This document shows positions 34,042 through 41,642 of a DNA stretch of 64,000 nt, piece after piece; position 1 is the stretch's first letter, and each line of letters begins with the position of its first letter. The stretch is taken from NCBI GenBank assembly GCA_018371275.1, contig JAHALF010000004.1, positions 62,001 through 126,000 on the forward strand, in the 5' to 3' direction. The DNA comes from Clostridiales bacterium. GTDB taxonomy: Bacteria; Bacillota; Clostridia; Lachnospirales; CAG-274. Made by a program: the position numbers and the translations under genes. The notes beneath the pieces are model-generated. The model ran no database searches. It had not been told where the DNA came from and saw nothing but the letters and a program-made list of their open reading frames with translations.

Positions 34042-35079
34042 TTAGTTCATTCTTAATCTTTGAGATGATATAAGAACATTTTTTAAAGTATCTATTTGTT
34101 CTAAAACCATACCTGTTCCTAGTGCAACACAGTTTAAAGGCTCATCAGCTATATGAACAGGCATTCCAGTTTCTTTGGATATAAGTATATCAAGACCTTT
34201 TAATAAAGCACCACCACCAGTTAAATATATACCAGATTCCATTATATCAGATGCTAGTTCTGGAGGAGTTTTTTCTAGTGTAGATTTAATAGCATCTACC
34301 ATAGAATATACTGGTTCACTTAATGCCTCTTGTATTTCTTTAGCTGTTATTGTTATAGTTTTAGGAAGTCCGGTAATTAAGTCACGTCCTCTTATATCCA
34401 TTTTTGTTTGTTCATCGCCAAGATGTGCACAACCAATAGTTACTTTAATATTTTCAGCACTTCTTTCGCCTATAGCTAAATTATATTCTTTTTTAATATA
34501 ACTTACAATTGATGCATCAAAAACATCACCAGCAATTCTTATAGATTTACTTGTAACAATACCACCTAATGATATAACAGCTACTTCACTTGTGCCTCCA
34601 CCAATATCTACAACCATATTACCAGAAGGCTCTCCAACAGGAAGACCAGCACCAATAGCTGCAGCCATAGGTTCTTCTATAAGATATGCATTTTTTTCTT
34701 TAGCACCAGCAGCCATAGCAGCCTCTATAACAGCACGTTTTTCAACTTCTGTAACACCAGAAGGAACACATATAACTATTCTTGGTTTACTAGAAAATAG
34801 GGATTTATTATATGCTTTGCCTATAAAATATTTTAACATTTCTTGAGTAACTTCAAAATCAGCAATAACTCCATCTTTCATGGGTCTAATAGCTTGTATA
34901 GAACCTGGCGTACGGCCAATCATTTTTTTAGCCTCATCACCAACTGCCAAAACTCGTCTTGTTAATGTGTTTATTGCTACAACAGAAGGTTCATTTACTA
35001 TAATACCTTTTCCCCTAATAAAAACTAGTGTATTAGCTGTTCCTAAGTCTATTCCCATATCTTTTGTCATTGATAACAT
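34042..35079 (-). CDS. mreB: Actin-like protein MreB
   Basis: MreB forms short membrane filaments that orient cell-wall synthesis. The 345-residue protein has phosphate-binding loops MGIDLGTANT (8-17) and VVDIGGGTSEVAV near 162, and a GGGALLKGLD segment near 289. The length and the neighbours mreC and mreD exclude the sporulation paralogue Mbl as the simplest reading. The ribosome site is AGGAGG. Confidence 0.97.
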   Translation of the reverse strand: MLSMTKDMGIDLGTANTLVFIRGKGIIVNEPSVVAINTLTRRVLAVGDEAKKMIGRTPGSIQAIRPMKDGVIADFEVTQEMLKYFIGKAYNKSLFSSKPRIVICVPSGVTEVEKRAVIEAAMAAGAKEKNAYLIEEPMAAAIGAGLPVGEPSGNMVVDIGGGTSEVAVISLGGIVTSKSIRIAGDVFDASIVSYIKKEYNLAIGERSAENIKVTIGCAHLGDEQTKMDIRGRDLITGLPKTITITAKEIQEALSEPVYSMVDAIKSTLEKTPPELASDIMESGIYLTGGGALLKGLDILISKETGMPVHIADEPLNCVALGTGMVLEQIDTLKNVLISSQRLRMN

Positions 35080-35286
35080 ATATATCCTCCTAAAAAATAA
35101 ATCATTTATATTATATCCAAAAATTTATAAAAGTAATACAATTTATATTATATAATAAAAAATTTACAGTTAAAATAGTATGTAAAAATATATATATTTA
35201 AAGAATATTGTATCATTTTGTCGTTTAAATACTATATTAATATATAATACAATGTTTTTTAACATATATCAAGGGAAAAACAAAAT

Positions 35287-35892
35287 CTAATTTGTAAAAT
35301 TTTTATGACATAAAAAATCGTATTTATTAAGTATATTATAGAGCTTATTTATAGGTAGTCCCATAATAGAATAAAAATCTCCATCTATTTTAGATACTAA
35401 AAAGCCACCTTTTCCTTGTATACCATATGCACCAGCTTTATCCATAGGCTCTAATGTATTTACGTATTCAAATAATTCTTCTTTTGAAAATTTAGAAAAA
35501 TAAACATTAGAAGAAGAACAAATGTTTTCTTCAAAGTATATATTATCTTTAAATCCAATAATACTAAGACCAGTAAAAACAGTATGCATATTATCATTTA
35601 AAAGCATAAGCATATTAAGCGCATCTTCTTTATCTTTTGGTTTTCCTAGTATAATATCATTGATTGATACAATAGTATCACATCCTATTACACATATATT
35701 TTCTTCTTTTTCTAATTTATTAAATACATTTTTAGCTTTTTCTATTGAAAGGGTTTTAACAAGTTCACTACCTTTTAAATGTTTAAAGGCACTTTCATCT
35801 ATATCACTAGGTATTAAATCAAATTTTATACCCATTTGATTTAATAAGGCACATCTTCTAGGTGAAGATGAGGCTAATATAATTTTTTTCAT
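35287..35892 (-). CDS. maf: Nucleoside triphosphate pyrophosphatase Maf
   Basis: Maf proteins hydrolyse non-canonical or methylated nucleoside triphosphates. The 201-residue protein has the N-terminal ILASSSPRR motif (5-13), SIEKAKN near 49, GCDTIV with the catalytic Asp near 71, and the DKAGAYGIQG segment near 152. It lies upstream of mreB, as in many Firmicutes, and 12 bases after the DUF4321 gene. Confidence 0.94.
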   Translation of the reverse strand: MKKIILASSSPRRCALLNQMGIKFDLIPSDIDESAFKHLKGSELVKTLSIEKAKNVFNKLEKEENICVIGCDTIVSINDIILGKPKDKEDALNMLMLLNDNMHTVFTGLSIIGFKDNIYFEENICSSSNVYFSKFSKEELFEYVNTLEPMDKAGAYGIQGKGGFLVSKIDGDFYSIMGLPINKLYNILNKYDFLCHKNFTN

Positions 35893-35904
35893 AATAAACC
35901 ACCT

Positions 35905-36162
35905 TTAAGATAATTTTTTGTATATTAATACAGATATAATCATACCTATAATACCAGATAGAGTAAATTTTATTGTAAAAGAAAATTGTATGGCTATTAT
36001 CTCTAAATTTATTGATAAAGGTGATAGTAGACCTATAGTTTTGCCATAGTTTAACCAACTAAGATATTTTATATCTTTTACCATATCTCCTATAAAACAA
36101 CCAATAATTAAACCAGACATAATAGTTAGAATAAATATTAAATTATTTTTTGAACTTTTTAT
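35905..36162 (-). CDS. DUF4321 family small membrane protein, probable AUA start
   Basis: Members of this family are about 80-90 residues, with an N-terminal membrane helix, a YLSWLNYG-type motif and a second helix. The motif is visible here as KYLSWLNYGKTIGL. The first ATG (36120) would cut the first helix and has no ribosome site. Reading upstream in frame, an AUA at 36162 lies 8 bases after an AAAGGGG site and restores a full 85-residue protein. No ATG, GTG or TTG exists in that stretch in frame. The function is unknown; it is cotranscribed with maf. Confidence 0.72.
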   Translation of the reverse strand: MKSSKNNLIFILTIMSGLIIGCFIGDMVKDIKYLSWLNYGKTIGLLSPLSINLEIIAIQFSFTIKFTLSGIIGMIISVLIYKKLS

Positions 36163-36343
36163 AAAATCAACCCCTTTTTATGGCTTAAATATATTTTTAA
36201 ATTTAAATTTATTAACCTTGTATATTTTATAATAATTTTATATTTTTTTCAACAAAAAAATAAAATATTTTCATAAAAATTGTATAATATAACTTAATTT
36301 TTTTGTAACTTTAAAAAATTTTAAAATTATTATTTTAAAATAG

Positions 36344-36371
36344 TAATATTTTTTATACAAAGACATAAAAT
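36344..36371 (+). promoter_or_regulatory. Probable sigma-E promoter of the spoIIIA operon
   Basis: TAATATT (36344-36350) and CATAAAAT (36364-36371) are 13 bp apart, close to the Bacillus mother-cell sigma-E consensus (ATATT-type -35, CATACAnT-type -10). Transcription would begin about 20 bases before the spoIIIAA start. spoIIIA is a known sigma-E operon. Confidence 0.65.
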
Positions 36372-36398
36372 TATTTAAAAGACAAAGGAGGAATAAAA

Positions 36399-37346
36399 AT
36401 GGTTATAAAGGACAAGCTTATAAACTATTTTGGTAAAAACATAAAGAGTTTATTAAATAATATTGATTATGAGTATTTTGAAAACGCTGAAGAAATTAGA
36501 ATAAGGTTAGATAAATGTATAGTTTTTAAAACATTTGATAAAGAATATTTCTTATTAAAAAACATGAGTATGTCAGAAATTTTTTCACAAGATATAAGCT
36601 ATAAACCAACATCAGAAGATATATCTCAAACTATAGAAACTATGAGTGACTATTCTATATATGCTTTAGAACAAGAATTAAAAAATGGATTTATAACTTT
36701 AAAAGGTGGATTTAGAGTAGGTATAGCAGGTAAGGTTATTATAGAAAATAATAAAATAAAGACAATAAGGAATATATCATCAATAAATATAAGAATAGCT
36801 AGAGAAATAAAAGGATGCTCTAACCATATTTTAAAATATATAATTAATCCAAATGTAAAATCTACAATGATAATATCACCACCAAATTGTGGAAAAACAA
36901 CTCTTTTAAGAGATATTATAAAAAATATTAGTGATTATAAAGAAAATGTAGGATTAGTTGATGAACGTTCTGAAATAGCCAGTACATATATGGGTAAAAT
37001 GCAATTAGATGTTGGAATAAGAACAGATGTTTTAGATAGGTGTACAAAATCTGAAGGAATGCTTATGCTTTTAAGAAGTATGGCACCTAATGTAATAGCT
37101 GTTGATGAAATAGGCAGTGATGAAGATATTAGTGCAATAGAAAAAATTGCTAATAGTGGTGTAAAAATAATATGTACAATACATTCTTATGATATAGAAG
37201 ATATAAAGCAAAAATATAATATGAAAAATATATTAAATAACAAAATATTTGAAAGATATATTGTTTTAAACAGAAAAAATAAAATATGTAATATAGAAAA
37301 AGTTTATGATGAAAACACTAAAATTATATATGATGGGGTAAGTTAG
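36399..37346 (+). CDS. spoIIIAA: Stage III sporulation ATPase SpoIIIAA
   Basis: SpoIIIAA is the secretion-type ATPase of the mother-cell to forespore channel. The 315-residue protein has a Walker A motif SPPNCGKTTLL (about 159-169), a Walker B region IAVDEIGS near 233, and the VGLVDERSEIA segment near 185 that is distinctive for this family. It heads an eight-gene operon in which genes overlap or nearly touch. Confidence 0.96.
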   Translation: MVIKDKLINYFGKNIKSLLNNIDYEYFENAEEIRIRLDKCIVFKTFDKEYFLLKNMSMSEIFSQDISYKPTSEDISQTIETMSDYSIYALEQELKNGFITLKGGFRVGIAGKVIIENNKIKTIRNISSINIRIAREIKGCSNHILKYIINPNVKSTMIISPPNCGKTTLLRDIIKNISDYKENVGLVDERSEIASTYMGKMQLDVGIRTDVLDRCTKSEGMLMLLRSMAPNVIAVDEIGSDEDISAIEKIANSGVKIICTIHSYDIEDIKQKYNMKNILNNKIFERYIVLNRKNKICNIEKVYDENTKIIYDGVS

Positions 37347-37865
37347 ATGTATTTAAAAATAATTGCGTGTATTATTATTTTAATTGGATTTTCTATTATT
37401 GGAATATATTATGCCTACAGACCTATATATAGAAAAAATGACCTTTTAGAAATGAAAAGAGCTCTGTTATCTTTATCGTCAGAAATAACATTTTTTTCAA
37501 ATATTAATGAAGCAATATTAAATATTGAAAAAAATTTAGAAAAGCCAATAGGAAATATTTTTAAAAGATTTAGAAAAAATTTAGAAGATAAAAGGGGAGA
37601 AGAGTTGTCATATCTTTGGACAGATGCATTAGTAAATGGTTGTTATGAAACTTATTTTAATAAAGAAGATATAGAAAATATTAATATAGTAGGTAAAATA
37701 ATTGGTTCTTTAGATGTAAGTTTTAATGTTGAAGGGTTAAATATTGTAATAGATTATATAAATACTACAATAACAACATTAGATAATGAAAAAAATAAAA
37801 CATTTAAAATGTATCAAAGCTTGGGAGTTTTGTCAGGGCTTATGTTAATAATATTACTAATTTAG
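37347..37865 (+). CDS. spoIIIAB: Stage III sporulation protein SpoIIIAB
   Basis: SpoIIIAB resembles GspF-type platform proteins. The 172-residue protein has a membrane helix at each end (about 5-22 and 155-171), with a helical domain between carrying EMKRALLSLSSEITFF near 34 and a PIGNIFKRFR stretch. Its ATG follows the spoIIIAA stop codon directly. It should localise to the mother-cell side of the channel. Confidence 0.94.
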   Translation: MYLKIIACIIILIGFSIIGIYYAYRPIYRKNDLLEMKRALLSLSSEITFFSNINEAILNIEKNLEKPIGNIFKRFRKNLEDKRGEELSYLWTDALVNGCYETYFNKEDIENINIVGKIIGSLDVSFNVEGLNIVIDYINTTITTLDNEKNKTFKMYQSLGVLSGLMLIILLI

Positions 37866-37875
37866 GGGTGGGAAT

Positions 37876-38070
37876 ATGGATATTACAGTTATTTTTCAAA
37901 TAGCAGCAGTAGGCATATTAGTTTCTGTTTTAAACCAAGTTCTTATAAGAGCTGGCAGGGAAGAACAAGCTATGCTTACAACTCTTGCTGGATTGGTTGT
38001 AGTTTTATTTTGGGTTATACAGTATATAAGTGAACTTTTTGAAACAGTACAAACACTATTTAGCCTATAA
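37876..38070 (+). CDS. spoIIIAC: Stage III sporulation protein SpoIIIAC
   Basis: This 64-residue membrane protein has two helices, with the conserved segment QVLIRAGREEQAMLTTLAG (about 22-40) between them. It matches SpoIIIAC in length and order. It is predicted to form part of the membrane-embedded export apparatus. The ribosome site is GGGGTGG before ATG. Confidence 0.94.
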   Translation: MDITVIFQIAAVGILVSVLNQVLIRAGREEQAMLTTLAGLVVVLFWVIQYISELFETVQTLFSL

Positions 38071-38085
38071 TATGGGGGTGTTAAT

Positions 38086-38472
38086 TTGGATATTTTCAAA
38101 ATATGTATAATAGCTATTATTTCAGTAATAGTTATTTTGACTATAAAACCTCAAATGGCTAATATGTCTGTACTAATTACAATAGTCAGTGGTGTAATAA
38201 TCTTCATGATGATTATACCTACATTAGAAGAAGTAATAACCTCTATATTAGATATTGTTTCTATGTTAGATATTGGTATAGAAAATATAGGCATTATTTT
38301 AAAAATAATTGGTATATCTTATATATGTGAATTTTCTTCACAAATATGTATAGATGCTGGAGAAAACGCTATTGCCTCAAAAATAGAGTTAGCAGGCAAG
38401 ATGCTTATTATGTTTATATCTATACCTATTATAACAAGGCTTTTAAGCTTAATAACAAGTCTTATGCCTTAG
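38086..38472 (+). CDS. spoIIIAD: Stage III sporulation protein SpoIIIAD
   Basis: The 128-residue integral membrane protein has four hydrophobic stretches and the family segment YICEFSSQICIDAGENAIASKIE (about 83-105, abbreviated here by its ends YICEF and ASKIE). It belongs to the same export unit as SpoIIIAC and SpoIIIAE. The start is TTG with a GGGGGTG site. Confidence 0.93.
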   Translation: MDIFKICIIAIISVIVILTIKPQMANMSVLITIVSGVIIFMMIIPTLEEVITSILDIVSMLDIGIENIGIILKIIGISYICEFSSQICIDAGENAIASKIELAGKMLIMFISIPIITRLLSLITSLMP

Positions 38473-38483
38473 GGGGACAAGAG

Positions 38484-39599
38484 ATGAAAAAATTAATATT
38501 TGTAATAATATTTATTACTATATTTAGCAAAAATACTTATGCTAGTGATTACATATCAGATGGACTTAATAGTTTAAATCTTGAACAATATGATACTCTT
38601 ATAAATAATAATCTTTATAAAAGTGATTTTAAGTTTTCTAGTATAGTCAAAGATATTTTATCTGGTAAAAGTTTTGATTTTAATTTGGCTAAAATTATAA
38701 ATTATATATTAAAGTCTGTTTTTGAAGAAATTTTTGTAAATTCTAAAATAATGAAAAATGTTATACTGATTGGATTTTTAGCTGCATTTTTTAAAATATT
38801 AACTGAAAGTTTTAAAAATCAAGGAGTTGCAGAGATAGGATTTTATACAACATATATGGTTATAGCAATGTTATTAGCTACAAGCTTTAATATAGTTATA
38901 GAAATATTATATAATACTGTAAGTAATATATCAAATATTATAAGTAGTGTAATGCCAGTGTTAATAGGACTTTTAATTATGTCAGGATCGCCTACAAATT
39001 CAACAGTATTTAGTAGTTTTATATTAGTTTCTTTAACTATATTATCATTTTTTATAAAAAATATATTTATACCATTAATATCGGGAACAGTTATTTTAAA
39101 TATTATAAATTATATAACTCCTAAAGAAGTATTAAACAAACTTATAGAATTTTTAAAATGGTTTATAAATTTTTCTTTAAGAAGTCTTGCAATGGGTCTT
39201 GGTTTTATAATATCTCTCCAAAGAATAGGAGCACCTATATTAAATGGAGTTGTTAATAAAACGGCAAAAACATTTATAAGTTTTGTTCCAGTTGTAGGAG
39301 ATGCTATGACAGGAGCTATAGATAGCATTATGTATTTTGTAGGAATTTTAAAAAGTGGAGTAGGTATAGCGATAGTAATAGCTATTGTAATATGTGCTAT
39401 TATACCAATAATAAAGTTAGTGTCTTTAATACTTATATATAAAATAACAGCAGTTTTAATAGAGCCTATAACGGATAATAGGATAACATCTTGTGTTGAT
39501 ATATTAGGAGAATATACAAAGCTTGTATTATCTAGTTTAATTGTATTTTTAATATTATTTATATTTTTTATAGTTATTATGTTAAGTGTTACAGGATAA
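38484..39599 (+). CDS. spoIIIAE: Stage III sporulation protein SpoIIIAE
   Basis: This is a 371-residue polytopic membrane protein with a signal peptide at residues 1-22, followed by an extracytoplasmic segment and about seven membrane helices. The RIGAPILNGVVNKTAKTF region (about 250) and FVPVVGDAMTGAIDS (about 270) are typical. ATG 38484 is chosen because of the signal peptide and a GGGGGA site; an upstream ATG in the same frame would overlap spoIIIAD. It is thought to be an export-gate component. Confidence 0.94.
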   Translation: MKKLIFVIIFITIFSKNTYASDYISDGLNSLNLEQYDTLINNNLYKSDFKFSSIVKDILSGKSFDFNLAKIINYILKSVFEEIFVNSKIMKNVILIGFLAAFFKILTESFKNQGVAEIGFYTTYMVIAMLLATSFNIVIEILYNTVSNISNIISSVMPVLIGLLIMSGSPTNSTVFSSFILVSLTILSFFIKNIFIPLISGTVILNIINYITPKEVLNKLIEFLKWFINFSLRSLAMGLGFIISLQRIGAPILNGVVNKTAKTFISFVPVVGDAMTGAIDSIMYFVGILKSGVGIAIVIAIVICAIIPIIKLVSLILIYKITAVLIEPITDNRITSCVDILGEYTKLVLSSLIVFLILFIFFIVIMLSVTG

Positions 39600-39610
39600 A
39601 GGAGATAGAT

Positions 39611-40171
39611 ATGGTAAATTATTTTTATAGTTATATAAGAAATATAATATTATTTTTAATATTTATGTCTTTCATACAAGTCATTTTACCAACTAATAAA
39701 TATCGTTCTTATATAAATTTAGTCTTTGGAATTATGCTAGTTTTCATTATGATACAGCCTTTAAGTACTATGTTTGAAAATATAAAAGATTTAGAATCTT
39801 TTCCGGCATTTAAAGAAGAAAATTTTAATGTTGATAATATTATAAATAGTGAAAAATATGAAGATGTACAAAATGAAATGGTTAAAAATGCTTTTAAAGA
39901 TAATATTAAGAGACAAATAGAAACTATATTAGAAGATACATATTATATAAAGGATATAAGTATTGAACTATATGAAAATAAATATAAGGAAATTAATATA
40001 GATAAAATACATTTATCTATATTAAAAAATGACAAAAGTATTTATGTAAAACCTTTTAAAGAAGATAATAGTTTAAATAATAAACAGCAAAAAGAAATTA
40101 ATAACATAAAAAAATCAATATCTAAATTTTATAATATAGATAGTAAAAACATATTTATAACAATAACGTAA
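39611..40171 (+). CDS. spoIIIAF: Stage III sporulation protein SpoIIIAF
   Basis: The 186-residue protein has two N-terminal membrane helices (about 8-25 and 34-52, the second including GIMLVFIMIQPL) and a soluble C-terminal domain of the ring-building type found in SpoIIIAF. Sequence conservation is low, and the operon position makes the assignment firm. It likely assembles a ring in the intermembrane space. Confidence 0.9.
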   Translation: MVNYFYSYIRNIILFLIFMSFIQVILPTNKYRSYINLVFGIMLVFIMIQPLSTMFENIKDLESFPAFKEENFNVDNIINSEKYEDVQNEMVKNAFKDNIKRQIETILEDTYYIKDISIELYENKYKEINIDKIHLSILKNDKSIYVKPFKEDNSLNNKQQKEINNIKKSISKFYNIDSKNIFITIT

Positions 40172-40190
40172 GAAAAAGGAGAATAAAATT

Positions 40191-40751
40191 ATGAAAATAA
40201 TTAGAGATATATTTAAAAATAAAAAAAATTATTATAGTATATTAATTGCAATTTTCCTTTGTATTGTACTTTTGTTTTTTAGTGATAATTTTTTAAATAG
40301 TAATAAAAAAGAACAATCTAGCATAGATTATAAAGGACAATCTGTAGATTTAGGTGTAGATAATAATACCTATGAAGCACAACTTGAAAAAAGGTTAGAA
40401 ACTATATTAGGAAAAGTTCAAGGAGTTGGTAATGTAGATGTTATGATAACACTAGAAAATGGGAAAGAAATTGTGACAAAAGATGATAATTTAAAAGAAA
40501 ACTCTGATACTAATGAAGAAGCCTTAAATGGTGATAAAAGGCATATTATTTCTAGCAAAGAACAATCTTCTACTGTAAAAATAAGTGGAGATAAACCTCT
40601 AATTTTAAAAGAAATAAGTCCTAAAATATCTGGTGTTCTTATAGTTGCACAAGGAGGAGGTAATGTAGATGTAAAAAATATGCTTATAAAGTCAGCTAAT
40701 GCACTTTTAGGGGTAGAAATACATAAAATAGAAGTATTAGAAATGAAGTAA
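40191..40751 (+). CDS. spoIIIAG: Stage III sporulation protein SpoIIIAG
   Basis: The 186-residue protein has one N-terminal membrane helix (about 14-32) and a ring-building domain with the conserved LEKRLETILGKVQGVGNVDVMITLE start (ends shown: residues about 63-87) and a C-terminal SGVLIVAQGGGNVDVKNML segment. SpoIIIAG forms a large ring with a beta-barrel in the intermembrane space. The gene follows spoIIIAF with an AAGGAG site. Confidence 0.94.
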   Translation: MKIIRDIFKNKKNYYSILIAIFLCIVLLFFSDNFLNSNKKEQSSIDYKGQSVDLGVDNNTYEAQLEKRLETILGKVQGVGNVDVMITLENGKEIVTKDDNLKENSDTNEEALNGDKRHIISSKEQSSTVKISGDKPLILKEISPKISGVLIVAQGGGNVDVKNMLIKSANALLGVEIHKIEVLEMK

Positions 40752-40828
40752 TATTTTAATATTTTTTGAATAAACTATATTATTACATTAGAGTTATAAT
40801 ATAAATAATTTTTAAGGAGGGCAAAAAA

Positions 40829-41467
40829 ATGTTTGCATTAAAAAGAAATCAAGTTATAATAACAGCTTTAGTAGTTATGGTTGGAGCAGCTGGATATTTA
40901 AATTATGTAGGAAATAATAGTACAGAGCCAACAGAAGTTGTATTAACAGATGATGGAGATATAACAGGTCTTGTTCCAGATTATGATTTATATGGCGAAG
41001 AAGTAGTACATAATACAGATGAAGAAAATAAAACAACACCTGCAAATGCAACAGCATCTAATGATAGTTCAGAAGATGAAGCTGGTAAAGCTGTATTTGT
41101 AAATAATAGTAATGATACATCTTATTTTGTACAGGCAAAGCTGGAAAGAGAGCAAGCAAGAGCAAAACAAAAAGATATTTTAACTGAAATGATAAATAAT
41201 GATAATATTGAAAAAGAAAAAAAGGCAACAGCAGCAGATGAAATGTTGAAAATTCAAGAGAGAATAGAAAAAGAAACAGCCGCTGAAGCTATGATAGAAG
41301 CAAAAGGATTTAAAGAAGTATATGTTAGAATAGATAACGATACAGTTGATGTTGTTGTAAATAAGACTGAGCTTAGCGAAGCTGAGATAGCTCAAATAGA
41401 AGATATTGTAAAAAGAAAAACAGGTGTAACAGTAGATAAAATTAGAATAAGTCCAATTAAAAAATAG
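40829..41467 (+). CDS. spoIIIAH: Stage III sporulation protein SpoIIIAH
   Basis: SpoIIIAH docks with forespore SpoIIQ across the engulfing membranes. The 212-residue protein has an N-terminal membrane helix (about 8-25), an acidic, low-complexity linker to about 90, and a C-terminal YscJ/FliF-like ring domain (about 100-212) with an amphipathic helix EREQARAKQKDILTEMI (about 107-123). It has a strong AAGGAGGG site and a 77-base gap before it, larger than elsewhere in the operon. SpoIIQ is not encoded in the window. Confidence 0.94.
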   Translation: MFALKRNQVIITALVVMVGAAGYLNYVGNNSTEPTEVVLTDDGDITGLVPDYDLYGEEVVHNTDEENKTTPANATASNDSSEDEAGKAVFVNNSNDTSYFVQAKLEREQARAKQKDILTEMINNDNIEKEKKATAADEMLKIQERIEKETAAEAMIEAKGFKEVYVRIDNDTVDVVVNKTELSEAEIAQIEDIVKRKTGVTVDKIRISPIKK

Positions 41468-41471
41468 TTGT

Positions 41472-41510
41472 AAAAGCACTTTCTAAAAATATTAAGAAGG
41501 TGCTTTTATT
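41472..41510 (+). terminator. Terminator of the spoIIIA operon
   Basis: A 13-bp stem with one G-U pair (AAAAGCACTTTCT and its partner) is followed by a T-rich stretch, 4 bases after the spoIIIAH stop codon. Confidence 0.85.
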
Positions 41511-41642
41511 ATATATTTATAAGTACTAATAAATATCTTTAAATTAAAACTAAGTATCACTACAATAATTTTACAAATTATGATATAATGAAACGAAATT
41601 TTGTTTATAAATCAATTGAATTTTTATGGAGGGTAAAATTAA

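Noticed and set aside
34175..35155. Plus-strand reading frames opposite mreB
   Set aside because: Antisense frames over a highly conserved gene, lacking ribosome sites and family features.
35080..35286. mreB promoter with TTGTAT and TATAAT
   Set aside because: The boxes are 20 bp apart, too far for a confident call; another -35 box could not be fixed.
41180..41479. Cys/Phe-rich minus-strand frame opposite spoIIIAH
   Set aside because: An antisense by-product of Lys/Glu-rich codons in spoIIIAH, with no start signals.
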